Source: Comamonadaceae bacterium (GTDB lineage: Bacteria; Pseudomonadota; Gammaproteobacteria; Burkholderiales; Burkholderiaceae_C). From it: a stretch of 52,268 nucleotides of DNA. The position numbers and the translations under genes are program-made. Positions 42,275 through 52,167 of this stretch are shown here, piece after piece (the first letter of the stretch is position 1; each line of letters starts with the position of its first letter). The DNA lies in contig CANKBG010000018.1 in assembly GCA_947479935.1 (NCBI GenBank), positions 1-52,268 of the forward strand. Direction: 5' to 3'. The notes under the pieces were generated by a model. It worked only from the letters and a program-made list of their open reading frames with translations, had not been told where the DNA came from and ran no database searches.

Positions 42275-42834
42275 GCAGCTGGTTCCGAATGTTTTTTCAG
42301 CAGCGCATCGACAAAGGCGTTGAGGTCAACGTGAGTCTGTGTGCCTTCGGGAAACACGGCTGGCAATGTTTGGCCTCGCAGTCCTGCAGACTTGCCTGTC
42401 AAAACCAAATGCGGCGAACAACCTGCCGCCACTGCAGCCTGCATGTCAGTGAGGGTGTCGCCCACAAAGGGCACGCCCTGAATTTCCAAACCAAACCTCT
42501 CTGCCACTTGATCAATCAAACCCGGCATGGGTTTGCGGCAAGTGCAGCCATCGGCGGGTGAGTGCGGGCAATAAAAAATAGCATCAATCCTGCCACCCAC
42601 CGCGGCCAATTGCTTGAGCATGCGCTTGTGAATGCCATTCAAGGCAGCCACATCCATCAAGCCCCTGCCCAAACCCGATTGGTTGGTGACAATGACCACG
42701 TGGTAGCCCGCATGGTTCATGCGACTGATCGCCTCCAGCGCGCCTGGCAAGGGGAGCCACTCTTCAGGGCTCTTGATGTACTCATCACTGTCGTGATTGA
42801 TGGTGCCATCGCGATCGAGAATGATAATTTTCAT
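42271..42834 (-). CDS. gmhB: D-glycero-beta-D-manno-heptose-1,7-bisphosphate 7-phosphatase
   Basis: About 187 residues from the ATG at 42834, which overlaps the glyS stop (ATGA). HAD motif I is I-L-D-R-D-G-T-I-N. The zinc-binding loop C-P-H-S-P-A-D-G-C-T-C-R-K-P distinguishes GmhB and histidinol-phosphatase-like enzymes. V-G-D-T-L-T-D is motif IV. It makes heptose-1-phosphate for the LPS inner core, which fits the O-antigen genes elsewhere in the window. Confidence 0.92.
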   Translation of the reverse strand: MKIIILDRDGTINHDSDEYIKSPEEWLPLPGALEAISRMNHAGYHVVIVTNQSGLGRGLMDVAALNGIHKRMLKQLAAVGGRIDAIFYCPHSPADGCTCRKPMPGLIDQVAERFGLEIQGVPFVGDTLTDMQAAVAAGCSPHLVLTGKSAGLRGQTLPAVFPEGTQTHVDLNAFVDALLKKHSEPAA

Positions 42835-44963
42835 GATGCCAAGCGAGATAAGTCGGCCACACGGTTCATGGCCACATGCAAACATTTGAGCAGGCCTTGG
42901 CGATTTAAGCGCACGTCCATCTCATCGGCATTCACCATGACGTCGTCAAAGAATGCATCGACAGGAGAGCGCAGTGCCGCCAGCGTTTGCAAAGAGCCGG
43001 TGTAGTCACCTGCCTTGAACAAAGCTTCTGACTCTGGCAGCAAGCGTTGCATCACTTCATGCAAGGCTTGCTCGGCCGATTCTTTCAGCAAGGCGGGGTT
43101 GACATGCGGATCAACTTCATTGGCCTTCTTCAAAATATTGCCAATGCGTTTGTTGGCAGCGGCCAATGCAGGACTTTCAGGTAAGGCCGCAAACGCACGC
43201 ACCGCCGCCAATAGTTTTGGCACTTGGCCCAAACGCGCAGGATGCAATGCCAAGACCGCATCAACTTCTTGTGCGCTGAAGCCTTGCTCGCGCAATGTGC
43301 CCGACAAACGATCAAACAAGAAGGTGGTGAGAGCTTCGGAAGGGTCGGTAATTTTGTCGCCAAACACAGGCACCGACAAAGACAACAACTGCCGCCAGCC
43401 CAAAGCCAAATCTTTTTCCATCAGCATGCGAATGATGCCCAGTGCATGACGGCGCAAGGCGAAGGGGTCTTTGTCGCCGCTGGGCAAGTTACCAATGCCA
43501 AACATGCCCACCAAGGTTTCCAATTTGTCAGCCAAGGCCACCACCAAACCCACCTGATTGCGTGGCAATTCATCGCCCGCAAAACGTGGCCGGTAGTGGT
43601 CTTCTATGGCGTCGGCAATGTCGTTGGACAAGCCGTCATGGCGGGCGTAATAGCCGCCCATGATGCCTTGCAATTCTGGAAACTCTCCCACCATGTCGGT
43701 GAGCAAATCGGTCTTGGCCAATTGGGCCGCTGTGTCTGCAGCTTGCGCCAAGGTTTGGCCGCCAATGGCTTGCCCCAAGGCCTTGGCAATGCCGCACACA
43801 CGATCCATGCGCTCGCCTTGTGTGCCCAACTTGTTGTGATACACCACCTTGTTCAAGCCTTCAACGCGTGATGCCAATGTTTTCTTGCGATCTTGATCGA
43901 AGAAAAATTTGGCATCGGCCAAGCGAGGGCGCACCACGCGTTCATTGCCACCAACGACTGCGCTGGCGTCAGAGGGTGAAATATTGCTGACCACCAAGAA
44001 CTGATGCGTGAGCTTGCCTTGTGCGGTTAAGAGGGGGAAGTACTTTTGGTTGGCCTTCATGGTGAGGATGAGGCATTCTTGCGGCACTTCTAGAAATTGT
44101 TTTTCAAATTCACAGATGAGCACATTGGGGCGCTCCACCAAGGCCGTGACTTCATCGAGCAAGGCTTCGTCTTCAATGGCTTTGGCACCGCCGCCTACTT
44201 TGGCCGCAGCCGCATTCAGTTGCCGCACAATGTCGGCGCGTCGCTCTGCAAAGTTGGCAATGACGGCGCCATCACGCGCCAGCGTTGCGGCATAGCTGTC
44301 GGCGTCTTGGATGATGACGGGCGACACCGTCGCTTCAAAACGGTGACCCTGCGTTTGCTGTCCCGCCTTGAGGCCCAATGTTTTAACAGGCACGATGTCC
44401 TTGCCATGCAAAGCAATCAAGCCGTGCGCTGGGCGTACAAAGTTGACGCTGGTCCAGCCTGGCAATTCGCAATCTGATTCCAACTGATAGGTCATCACTT
44501 TGGGAATGGGCAACTTGGCCAGAGATTCGTCCAAGGCTTTTTGCAAACCTTGCAGCAGTGTTGAACCCTTGGCCACGCTGTCGTAAAACAAAGCTTCTGC
44601 TTTGCCATCGGGTGCACGCTTGAGCCCCGCCACCAAGGCGGCAGGATTTGAAATATCAGCGCCCAGAGCTTGCAATTTTTTAAGCAGTGCGGGTGAGGCA
44701 TTGCCGCTGGCATCCAAACCCACAGCCACGGGCATGAGTTTTTGCTGAACGGCTTTGTCAGCCGCTTGAGCCGCCACATGCGTGACATGCGCCGCCAAAC
44801 GACGAGGCGAGGCAAACGAAGTGACAACGGCATCGGCCGCAGCGAGTCCCGCATCGCGCAATTGCTCAAACAAAACAGAGGCAAATGATTCACCCAATTT
44901 TTTGAGCGCCTTGGGCGGCAACTCTTCTACAAACAATTCGACCAGAAGGTTTTGATGTGTCAT
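42831..44963 (-). CDS. glyS: Glycyl-tRNA synthetase beta subunit
   Basis: About 710 residues from the ATG at 44963, 14 bp after the glyQ stop, with AAGG in the gap. The start matches the family (L-L-V-E-L-F-V-E-E-L-P-P-K-A-L). Internal landmarks are L-T-M-K-A-N-Q-K-Y-F-P-L, F-F-F-D-Q-D and D-P-F-A-L-R-R-H-A-L-G, and the C-terminus has F-F-D-D-V-M-V-N. With GlyQ it forms the alpha2beta2 enzyme that charges tRNA-Gly; this subunit binds and edits the tRNA. Confidence 0.97.
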   Translation of the reverse strand: MTHQNLLVELFVEELPPKALKKLGESFASVLFEQLRDAGLAAADAVVTSFASPRRLAAHVTHVAAQAADKAVQQKLMPVAVGLDASGNASPALLKKLQALGADISNPAALVAGLKRAPDGKAEALFYDSVAKGSTLLQGLQKALDESLAKLPIPKVMTYQLESDCELPGWTSVNFVRPAHGLIALHGKDIVPVKTLGLKAGQQTQGHRFEATVSPVIIQDADSYAATLARDGAVIANFAERRADIVRQLNAAAAKVGGGAKAIEDEALLDEVTALVERPNVLICEFEKQFLEVPQECLILTMKANQKYFPLLTAQGKLTHQFLVVSNISPSDASAVVGGNERVVRPRLADAKFFFDQDRKKTLASRVEGLNKVVYHNKLGTQGERMDRVCGIAKALGQAIGGQTLAQAADTAAQLAKTDLLTDMVGEFPELQGIMGGYYARHDGLSNDIADAIEDHYRPRFAGDELPRNQVGLVVALADKLETLVGMFGIGNLPSGDKDPFALRRHALGIIRMLMEKDLALGWRQLLSLSVPVFGDKITDPSEALTTFLFDRLSGTLREQGFSAQEVDAVLALHPARLGQVPKLLAAVRAFAALPESPALAAANKRIGNILKKANEVDPHVNPALLKESAEQALHEVMQRLLPESEALFKAGDYTGSLQTLAALRSPVDAFFDDVMVNADEMDVRLNRQGLLKCLHVAMNRVADLSRLAS

Positions 44964-44977
44964 GGGGTAATCTGCCT

Positions 44978-45892
44978 TCAGGCTGCCTTCTTGCTTAACG
45001 CGTTTAACTGTTCTACCCATTCGCGCGGCGCCATGGGGAAGCCTAAGCGTTCACGACTCTCCCAATAACTTTGCGCCACAGCGCGTGCCAAATTGCGAAT
45101 TCGGCCGATGTAGGCGGCACGCTCGGTGACGCTGATAGCGCCGCGTGCATCCAGCAAGTTAAAGGTGTGCGCCGCTTTAAGCACTTGCTCATAAGCCGGC
45201 AACGCGAGTTGGGTGCCGATTAAATGCTGCGCTTGTTTTTCGTATGCAGAAAACGCTGTGAACAAAAACTCTGCATCGGCATGCTCAAAGTTGTAAGTGG
45301 ACTGTTCTACTTCGTTTTGGTGATACACATCGCCGTAGCTCAGGGTATCGGTCCACTTGAGGTTGTAAACGTTGTCGACACCTTGCAAGTACATGGCCAA
45401 GCGCTCAAGGCCGTATGTAATTTCGCCGGTGATGGGTTTGCAATCAATGCCGCCCACTTGTTGGAAGTAAGTGAACTGCGTTACCTCCATGCCATTGAGC
45501 CAAACCTCCCAACCCAGGCCCCACGCACCCAAGGTTGGATTTTCCCAATCGTCTTCCACAAAACGAATGTCATTTTTTTTGAGATCAAAACCCAAGGCTT
45601 GCAAAGAGCCCAAATACAAATCCAAAATATTGGAAGGTGCGGGCTTCAACACCACTTGGTATTGGTAGTAATGTTGAAGACGATTGGGGTTCTCGCCGTA
45701 GCGTCCATCCTTGGGACGACGACTGGGTTGAACATACGCCGCCTTCCACGGCTCAGGGCCAATGGCGCGCAAGAAGGTGGCTGTGTGCGAAGTGCCGGCA
45801 CCCACTTCCATGTCATAGGGTTGCAACAACGCACACCCTTGATCATCCCAGTAGGACTGCAGTTTCAAAATGATTTGTTGGAAAGTCAACAT
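44978..45892 (-). CDS. glyQ: Glycyl-tRNA synthetase alpha subunit
   Basis: About 304 residues from the ATG at 45892, where the conserved sequence starts ([14 protein letters not shown]). A longer frame reaching 46042 overlaps lnt and is not conserved. Class II features are [11 protein letters not shown] and [15 protein letters not shown]. It is the catalytic subunit, forming glycyl-adenylate. Lies between lnt and glyS as in other Burkholderiales. Confidence 0.97.
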   Translation of the reverse strand: MLTFQQIILKLQSYWDDQGCALLQPYDMEVGAGTSHTATFLRAIGPEPWKAAYVQPSRRPKDGRYGENPNRLQHYYQYQVVLKPAPSNILDLYLGSLQALGFDLKKNDIRFVEDDWENPTLGAWGLGWEVWLNGMEVTQFTYFQQVGGIDCKPITGEITYGLERLAMYLQGVDNVYNLKWTDTLSYGDVYHQNEVEQSTYNFEHADAEFLFTAFSAYEKQAQHLIGTQLALPAYEQVLKAAHTFNLLDARGAISVTERAAYIGRIRNLARAVAQSYWESRERLGFPMAPREWVEQLNALSKKAA

Positions 45893-45939
45893 GGGCAAAA
45901 AATAAGAAGGCCCCCGAACATCGGTGGCAACCCTAGATT

Positions 45940-47670
45940 TTAAAGCGCGCGCGCGCCAAAGCGCCAAGAAAACGCGCCTAAAACCAGAACAATTGCACCG
46001 CAAAGCCACCAAAGCGGTGTCAAGCCCCATCGAGACGTCCATTGCGCATAAGGGGTGAGGCCTGTGCGCCCTTCAAACTCGCCCACCAGCACACCGCGAG
46101 TGAATGCGGGCAGCGATGCGCGGTTGACGCCTTTGGCATCGATGAAAGCGGTCTGGCCACTGTTGGTAGCGCGAATCACGGGTCGTTGAAACTCAAGGGC
46201 TCGCATGCGCGATATCGACGAATGCTGCGCAGGTGCCGTGGTGTCACCAAACCAGGCCAAGTTGCTCATGTTGACCAAGACGGTGGGGGCTTCTTTTTCG
46301 TCAGCAAAATAGCGCGCCAACTCTTCGCCAAACAAGTCCTCGTAGCAAATTTGCGGCAACAATCGCTGGCCTTGCCAAGTCAGCACCGTGGCCGCAGGGC
46401 GATTCTGCGCAAAATCACCCAAGGGGATGTTCATCATGCGCACAAACCACTGAAAAAACGGTGGCACAAATTCTCCAAACGGTACCAAGTGTTGTTTGTC
46501 GTAGCGATAGGCTTCAGGGTTTGAACTTAAGCTGATGACGGAGTTGCTATAGCCCATGCCCGCGCTGCCCATGGGCAAACCCACCCACGCCATTTGGGGG
46601 CTAGCAGTTTGGCTGTCATGAGGCGGCTTGTATTTGTCTTTCAGGGCTTGCCAATAGCTTGTAGGCAGTTGTTGCGGCAAAACAGGAATGGCTGTTTCAG
46701 GTGTCACCACCAGCGATTCTGTATTGGCCAGGAGTTGTTCGCTGTACCAGTTCAGTGCCACTTGAACACCCTGGGCAGGTATAAATTTTTCGTCCTGCGG
46801 AATATTGCCTTGAAGCAATCGGGCTTTCATCGTGCCCGCCGTTTGCGTGAAATCTAAGCCTGCATGCGTGAGGTAAAGCGGGATGCCCAATCCCAAGGTC
46901 AAGCCCATTAGGCTCATGCCCCACCATGCTCGGCTTCGTCTGGCCATGAGCATCGACAAGGTGATTGGCAAGCCGATGCCCAAGAGCGCCGCGAGGAAGC
47001 CAATGCCATACACGCCCAGCCATGGCGCGTAGGTTGCCAGCAAGCTGTCGGTGTGGGCGTAGCCGCCTGCGCCCCACGGAAAACCCGTGAACCACTGACC
47101 TCTGGCCAGCTCTGCCAAAGTCCACAAACCTGCAAACAAGCATGCACCTGCTAAGCCTTGCTTGAGTTCTGCGAAAGCCATGGCCGAAAGACCCGAAGAG
47201 GATCCGTTGCGGTCTCCCGCATACCGACCTTCACGCAATCTGTTGGCCAAAATCCAAGCCCTGAACAGCTTGACCCAAAGACCGCCGGCCAGCGCAAAAT
47301 AAAGGCTCAGGGCGCTGGCCAATAGCAGCACCGCCAAGGCAGAAAGCCATGGTGACAAGCCGCCGTATCGGTTCATGGAAACGTAAAGCCAGCCCCATGT
47401 GGCGGTCATGGCGCTGGTGGCAAAAAGAGCTGACAGCCACGCAGCTTGCAGTCCCATTCGCGGCTTTGGTTTTAAGCTGGCAAAATTTTCTTCTTGCCCA
47501 GCCAATTGCAACAACTGGCCTCCTAAAATGGCCAAGCTGATGCATTGCAAAAGCCCAGAGGCTTGGCCTGAAATTTCAAGCCCATCGCCACCAGCAAAGG
47601 CAGGCCAAGCCATGCTGAAACCATGCAGAACTCCGGCTGCCACACACAAGCCATAAGTCCACATCGTCAT
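45940..47670 (-). CDS. lnt: Apolipoprotein N-acyltransferase
   Basis: 576 residues. About seven transmembrane segments precede a periplasmic nitrilase-type domain with the catalytic triad: Glu in T-P-E-T-A-I-P-V, Lys in [10 protein letters not shown] and Cys in Q-I-C-Y-E-D-L-F. One more helix lies at the C-terminus. It adds the third acyl chain to the N-terminal cysteine of lipoproteins. The ATG shares a base with the corC stop (TAATG). The protein is somewhat longer than the ~510-residue E. coli enzyme because of a loop around residues 130-165. Confidence 0.94.
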   Translation of the reverse strand: MTMWTYGLCVAAGVLHGFSMAWPAFAGGDGLEISGQASGLLQCISLAILGGQLLQLAGQEENFASLKPKPRMGLQAAWLSALFATSAMTATWGWLYVSMNRYGGLSPWLSALAVLLLASALSLYFALAGGLWVKLFRAWILANRLREGRYAGDRNGSSSGLSAMAFAELKQGLAGACLFAGLWTLAELARGQWFTGFPWGAGGYAHTDSLLATYAPWLGVYGIGFLAALLGIGLPITLSMLMARRSRAWWGMSLMGLTLGLGIPLYLTHAGLDFTQTAGTMKARLLQGNIPQDEKFIPAQGVQVALNWYSEQLLANTESLVVTPETAIPVLPQQLPTSYWQALKDKYKPPHDSQTASPQMAWVGLPMGSAGMGYSNSVISLSSNPEAYRYDKQHLVPFGEFVPPFFQWFVRMMNIPLGDFAQNRPAATVLTWQGQRLLPQICYEDLFGEELARYFADEKEAPTVLVNMSNLAWFGDTTAPAQHSSISRMRALEFQRPVIRATNSGQTAFIDAKGVNRASLPAFTRGVLVGEFEGRTGLTPYAQWTSRWGLTPLWWLCGAIVLVLGAFSWRFGARAL

Positions 47671-48584
47671 TACTTTTTATGTCGGTGTGTGGGTGACACT
47701 TTGAACCAGCGCACGGCCCCACCGCGCGTGTGCAGCACCACAAAGTCAAGGCCCGACAAGGTGAATTTTTCGCCGCGCTTGGGCACGTGCCCCATCTCGT
47801 GTGCAATGAGCCCACCAATGGTGTCAAAGTCGTGCGTTTCTTCGTCTTCCACATGCGGATTGAGCTTGACATCAAAGGCCTCTGACACGCGCTCTAGTGA
47901 GGTGTCACCACTCACGCGATAGGTTTGATCGGCCAGCCCAAAAATATCACCCGCTTCCTCTTCGATGTCAAACTCGTCTTCAATTTCACCCACAATTTCT
48001 TCCAACACATCTTCAATGGTGATGAGGCCTGCGGTGCGGCCAAATTCATCGACGACGAGCGCTAAATGTTGGCGGTTGTCGCGGAATTGTCTGAGCAACT
48101 CATTGAGCCCTTTACTCTCCGGCACAAACACGGCAGGCCTTAGAAGCGCGCGAATGTTGAGCTCGGGTGCACGCTGAAGTTTGAGTAAATCTTTGGCCAT
48201 CAAAATGCCAATGATGTTTTCGCGATCGTCTTCATAGACAGGAAAGCGCGAGTGCGCGGTGTCAATCACTTGATGCAGCAGTTCATCGAAGGGGGCATCA
48301 ATCGACAACAAATCCATGCGTGGCGCGGCCACCATGGCATCTCCCGCCGTCATGTCGGCCATGCGAATGACGCCCTCCAACATGAAGCGGCTTTGTGCGT
48401 TGATGATGTCGTTGTCTTCGGCCTCGGCGAGTGTTTCAATCAACTCGTCTTTGGAGTCTGGCCCTGGGTGAATGAACTCAGCCAGTTTTTGCAAGAATGA
48501 GCGTTTGTCTTGACGTTTATCTTCGCGCTTGTCCTCGCGTTTTTCTTCACGTTCGTTTAAGCGCGTCGGGTGGGGATCGGACAC
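47670..48584 (-). CDS. corC: CorC/YbeX-family CBS-domain protein
   Basis: 304 residues. Two CBS domains (~residues 75-200, with M-V-A-A-P-R-M-D and G-I-L-M-A-K-D-L-L) are followed by a CorC_HlyC transporter-associated domain (~210-295: Y-R-V-S-G-D-T-S-L, D-F-D-T-I-G-G-L-I). It is linked to cobalt/magnesium efflux and ribosome function, and sits before lnt as in E. coli ybeX-lnt. The N-terminus carries a 12-nt tandem repeat encoding K-R-E-D/K-R-Q-D units (~residues 15-28), a highly charged tail not typical of the family. Confidence 0.92.
   Translation of the reverse strand: MSDPHPTRLNEREEKREDKREDKRQDKRSFLQKLAEFIHPGPDSKDELIETLAEAEDNDIINAQSRFMLEGVIRMADMTAGDAMVAAPRMDLLSIDAPFDELLHQVIDTAHSRFPVYEDDRENIIGILMAKDLLKLQRAPELNIRALLRPAVFVPESKGLNELLRQFRDNRQHLALVVDEFGRTAGLITIEDVLEEIVGEIEDEFDIEEEAGDIFGLADQTYRVSGDTSLERVSEAFDVKLNPHVEDEETHDFDTIGGLIAHEMGHVPKRGEKFTLSGLDFVVLHTRGGAVRWFKVSPTHRHKK
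48505..48542 (-). repeat. 12-bp coding tandem repeat in corC
   Basis: Three or so imperfect 12-nt units (coding strand AAACGCGAGGAC, AAGCGCGAAGAT, AAACGTCAAGAC) encode K-R-E-D, K-R-E-D, K-R-Q-D near the N-terminus. Period 12 keeps the reading frame, so copy number could vary between strains without disrupting the gene. Confidence 0.7.
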
Positions 48585-48632
48585 AGTCAGTATGGCAGTT
48601 TGCCGTTGTTGCAGAGACTCTAGGATAGCGGA

Positions 48633-49304
48633 TTAAAAGCCCGATGGGTGACGCGCTTCACGAACGCCCTTGCGAACCTCTTGCAGGGTGGCCAGCAATT
48701 GCAAAAACTGCTTTGCACGCGACTTGATTTGAAAGTCCAGATCGGCCAAGCCGACTTCCAGCATTTCATTCACTTGGCTGTCCATGTCGGCGACGGGCAA
48801 ACTTAAGTAAGCATCGCTTTCACTGCCATCCCGCTCGACGCGAGCGCCAGCATGCCGGGCAATCTTCAACATGGGGGTGTTTTCACTCAATGCGTGAATG
48901 AACAAAAGCGCCACGCCCTGGTTTCTGGCGTGCATCACGGCCCGCTCAAACAATCGAGCGCCAAGCCCACGACCGCGCATTTTGAGGTCCACCGAAACGC
49001 CAAATTCGGCGCAAGTGGACCACTTGGGGTCCACTGAAAACGCCAAATGGGCCATGGCCACCATCTCTAAACGTCGGTTGAAAACGCCGTAAATATCATC
49101 CCTGTCAAAGTTCAAATGGGCCACATAGTTTTCAATTTGCTCATTGGTGGCGGAATACCCAAAGCGAAGATACCTGTCCTGCACCCCTAAACTTTGAAGG
49201 TGCAGCGCTATGCGCGGCCGGTGCTTGGGGCTCAGGCTGCGAATGGGGATCCACCGCGTCCATCGACGCCAAAGTGAGTTTGAGATGTTGGCAAGTTGAA
49301 TCAT
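48633..49304 (-). CDS. GNAT-family N-acetyltransferase
   Basis: 223 residues. The acetyl-CoA loop is M-R-G-R-G-L-G-A-R-L near residue 110, preceded by the strand A-E-F-G-V-S-V-D. The C-terminal ~55 residues extend beyond the GNAT fold and are helical. The acceptor substrate is unknown. The start codon overlaps an inverted repeat (49303-49318), which could affect initiation. Confidence 0.85.
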   Translation of the reverse strand: MIQLANISNSLWRRWTRWIPIRSLSPKHRPRIALHLQSLGVQDRYLRFGYSATNEQIENYVAHLNFDRDDIYGVFNRRLEMVAMAHLAFSVDPKWSTCAEFGVSVDLKMRGRGLGARLFERAVMHARNQGVALLFIHALSENTPMLKIARHAGARVERDGSESDAYLSLPVADMDSQVNEMLEVGLADLDFQIKSRAKQFLQLLATLQEVRKGVREARHPSGF

Positions 49305-49318
49305 AGGGTTTTCCCTAT
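49303..49318. promoter_or_regulatory. Inverted repeat overlapping the GNAT start codon
   Basis: ATAGGG-TTTT-CCCTAT, a perfect 6-bp stem with a 4-nt loop. On the minus-strand transcript the hairpin ends at the AT of the start ATG and its 5' arm holds AGGGA, the only Shine-Dalgarno-like sequence nearby. It could be an RNA hairpin that hides the ribosome site or a protein operator. Confidence 0.5.
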
Positions 49319-49484
49319 TCTTGCATAAGTTTGTGAATTTTCACCACCTCATTTCCAAAGGCTTGCTGCTTAAAGCTTGTCGCTTAGGGGACCAAATTGC
49401 TTACCTTGAATGTCCTTAGGGATAATGCCTCATGGTGATGCCTCCTCAGAATGGCGACAATGCACAGATTCCTAGGAGCAGTAC

Positions 49485-51173
49485 ATGGACAAGATTTGGC
49501 TTAAAAGTTACCCCGCCAACGTCAAACACGACATCAATCCCAATGAATATGCGTCACTGACCGATTTGCTCAATCAAGCATTTCAGCAGCATGGCGACAG
49601 CCCTTTTTCGGTCTGCATGGAAAGATGGATGACCTACCGGCAGTTGGATCAGCATTCCCAAGCTTTGGGGGCCTGGTTTCAATCTCAGGGTTTGCAACCA
49701 GGCGCTCGCATCGCCATCATGTTGCCGAATATTCCTCAGTTTGCCGTCACCATGGCCGCCATTTTGCGGGCGGGCTATACGTGTGTGAATGTGAATCCTT
49801 TGTACACAGCGCGCGAGTTGGCGCACCAATTGAAAGACTCGGGTGCCACGGCCATTGTCATTTTGGAAAACTTTGCGCACACCCTGTCTGAGGTCATCTC
49901 GCACACTCAAATTAAGCACACGGTGCTGGCCTCCATGGGAGATTTACTGGGCCCGTTTTATGGCCGTTGGATCACTTTTGCAGTTCGTCACTTGGCCAAA
50001 ATGGTGCCTGAATTTGAGCTGCCATTGAATGAAAACCATCAAGTGACTTCGTTCAAAAACGCCATTGCCGATGGCCGTCAACGGAATTTTAAATCTGCGC
50101 CTCAAACATTGGATGACATTGCGTTCTTGCAATATACCGGCGGCACCACTGGTTTGTCTAAGGGGGCCGTGTTGACTCACCGCAACATTGTGGCGGCCAT
50201 TTTGCAAGCAGAAACGTGGTTTGCACCAGCACTCGAGCGCATGCCTGATTTGCGCAAAGTCAACAGCATTGCTGCGCTACCGCTGTATCACATCTTTGCA
50301 TTGACGATTTGTTTCTTGGCCATGCGACAAGGCTCGCACCTCACCTTGGTGCCAAACCCGCGCGATTTTGCCAAGTTCATTGAGACCTTGAAAAAACGCC
50401 CCTTCCACATGTTGCCTGGCGTGAACACTTTGTTCAACGCATTGCTACAACATCCGATGTTCAAAACAATTGATTTCTCCCATCTTTGCCTCACACAAGC
50501 GGGCGGCATGGCTGCGTCTGAAGGGACGGCGCGGGCTTGGCAGGCTGCAACGGGTAGCGCCATGATTGAAGGCTGGGGCATGAGCGAGACTTGCGCCATT
50601 GGCACCAACAATCCCGTCACCCGATCGACCTTCAGCGGCACCATCGGGTTGCCACTGCCCAGCATTGAGGTGGCCATCAAAGACGACGACGGCAACAGCA
50701 TGGCACAAGGCGAGTCGGGTGAGATTTGCATTCGGGGCCCCAATGTCATGGTGGGCTATTACATGCAAGAAGAAGAAACTCGCAAAGCCTTTACGCCCGA
50801 CGGCTTCATGCGCACGGGCGACGTGGGGATCATGGATGAGCAGGGCTACTTCAGAATTGTCGATCGCAAGAAGGACATGATCATTGTGAGTGGCTTCAAC
50901 GTTTTCCCCTCTGAACTAGAAAACGTCATTTCACTTTGCCCTGGTGTGATCGAATGTGCGGCTGTTGGCATTCCCGACGAGATGCAAGGTGAAACCATCA
51001 AGGTGTTTGTGGTTCGAAGCGACAGCATGCTGACCGAGGATGCTGTGACGCGCTATTGCCACGACAACCTCACCGGCTACAAGCGACCTAAGTACATTGA
51101 GTTTCGTGATGAACTGCCTAAATCCAATGTCGGCAAAATTCTGCGGCGTGAACTGCGAAGCCATACTCACTGA
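49485..51173 (+). CDS. fadD: Long-chain fatty acid--CoA ligase
   Basis: 562 residues; AGGAG lies 6 nt before the ATG. AMP-binding motifs are Y-T-G-G-T-T-G-L-S-K-G-A, G-W-G-M-S-E-T, T-G-D-V-G-I-M-D and the FACS motif D-R-K-K-D-M-I-I-V-S-G-F-N-V-F-P-S-E-L-E, with the catalytic lysine in S-N-V-G-K-I-L-R-R. It activates long-chain fatty acids to CoA esters at the inner membrane. A GTGAA-TT-TTCAC palindrome at 49333-49344 lies in the 180-bp upstream region and may be a regulator site. It is followed by an MBL-fold gene 17 bp downstream. Confidence 0.95.
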   Translation: MDKIWLKSYPANVKHDINPNEYASLTDLLNQAFQQHGDSPFSVCMERWMTYRQLDQHSQALGAWFQSQGLQPGARIAIMLPNIPQFAVTMAAILRAGYTCVNVNPLYTARELAHQLKDSGATAIVILENFAHTLSEVISHTQIKHTVLASMGDLLGPFYGRWITFAVRHLAKMVPEFELPLNENHQVTSFKNAIADGRQRNFKSAPQTLDDIAFLQYTGGTTGLSKGAVLTHRNIVAAILQAETWFAPALERMPDLRKVNSIAALPLYHIFALTICFLAMRQGSHLTLVPNPRDFAKFIETLKKRPFHMLPGVNTLFNALLQHPMFKTIDFSHLCLTQAGGMAASEGTARAWQAATGSAMIEGWGMSETCAIGTNNPVTRSTFSGTIGLPLPSIEVAIKDDDGNSMAQGESGEICIRGPNVMVGYYMQEEETRKAFTPDGFMRTGDVGIMDEQGYFRIVDRKKDMIIVSGFNVFPSELENVISLCPGVIECAAVGIPDEMQGETIKVFVVRSDSMLTEDAVTRYCHDNLTGYKRPKYIEFRDELPKSNVGKILRRELRSHTH

Positions 51174-51190
51174 TCAACTGACATTACTGC

Positions 51191-52111
51191 ATGGAACAAA
51201 TACTCCAGCTACCAGGGCTTCAGTTTTTTGAAAGAGGTTGGCTTTCTGCCAACAACATTTTGCTCACAGACCAGCGCAGTGCAACCCTGATCGACAGTGG
51301 CTATGTGGCGCACCAAGAACAGACTTTGGCTCTCATTCAAAATGCACTGCAAGACCGTCCTTTAGACCGGTTGGTTAATACCCACTTACACAGCGATCAT
51401 TGCGGTGGCAATGCAATCCTCCAGCGACATTACAAGCATCTTCATACTTTGATTCCGCCAGGGGAATCAGAAGCCATTGCATCTTGGGATCAAGATGCAT
51501 TGAGTTATGAAGCCACTGGGCAGTTGTGTCCACGCTTTACTTTTGATGGTTTGCTGAAAACCGGCTCAACATTGAGCATGGCTGGATTAGATTGGCAAGT
51601 GCATGCTGCCCCTGGCCACGACCCGCATTCAGTCATTTTGTTTGAACCTTCTCATCGCGTATTGATATCGGCCGACGCATTGTGGGCGAATGGATTTGGG
51701 GTGGTGTTTCCAGAGCTAGAAGGCATCGCTGCTTTTGAAGAGGTAGGACAAACCTTGGACTTGATAGCGTCTTTGAATGCCCAATGGGTGATTCCTGGTC
51801 ACGGACCCATCTTTTACAATGTAAAGACAGCGCTGGCAAATGCACGCCAAAAATTGGATGGCTTTTTAGGCAACCCTGAAAAACATGCCCGTTACGGTGC
51901 CAAGGTACTGCTCAAATACAAGTTGTTAGAACTGCGTCAAGTTGAAACTTCTGAGTTTGTCGCTTGGGCTCAGAAGGTGAAGTATTTCAAATTGTTGCAT
52001 CAGGCCTATGCGCCTCAATTGAGTATCCAAGAATGGGTGCATGACATGATGGCTGACTTGGAACGAAGCAAAGCTCTAAGCTATCAGGGCACTTTGATTC
52101 TCAATACCTGA
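51191..52111 (+). CDS. MBL-fold metallo-hydrolase downstream of fadD
   Basis: 306 residues. Metal ligands are visible in N-T-H-L-H-S-D-H-C-G-G-N (~residue 65), A-P-G-H-D-P-H-S-V, I-S-A-D-A-L-W and I-P-G-H-G-P. The second ligand aspartate and histidines are all present, so activity is expected. The 17-bp gap to fadD suggests co-transcription and a role in acyl-CoA or thioester metabolism, but the substrate cannot be named. Confidence 0.88.
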   Translation: MEQILQLPGLQFFERGWLSANNILLTDQRSATLIDSGYVAHQEQTLALIQNALQDRPLDRLVNTHLHSDHCGGNAILQRHYKHLHTLIPPGESEAIASWDQDALSYEATGQLCPRFTFDGLLKTGSTLSMAGLDWQVHAAPGHDPHSVILFEPSHRVLISADALWANGFGVVFPELEGIAAFEEVGQTLDLIASLNAQWVIPGHGPIFYNVKTALANARQKLDGFLGNPEKHARYGAKVLLKYKLLELRQVETSEFVAWAQKVKYFKLLHQAYAPQLSIQEWVHDMMADLERSKALSYQGTLILNT

Positions 52112-52123
52112 AAAAGCTGGACG

Positions 52124-52156
52124 AAAAAAAACGCCCCATATTTCTATGGGGCGTTT
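52124..52156 (-). terminator. Strong terminator between the MBL gene and the rRNA operon
   Basis: A 12-bp stem AAACGCCCCATA / TATGGGGCGTTT with a TTTC loop. On the minus strand it is followed by eight T residues (52131-52124), a classic terminator for the rRNA operon. On the plus strand the tail is only TTTCTC, so termination of the fadD-MBL unit would be weaker. Confidence 0.92.
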
Positions 52157-52167
52157 CTCGCTATAAG

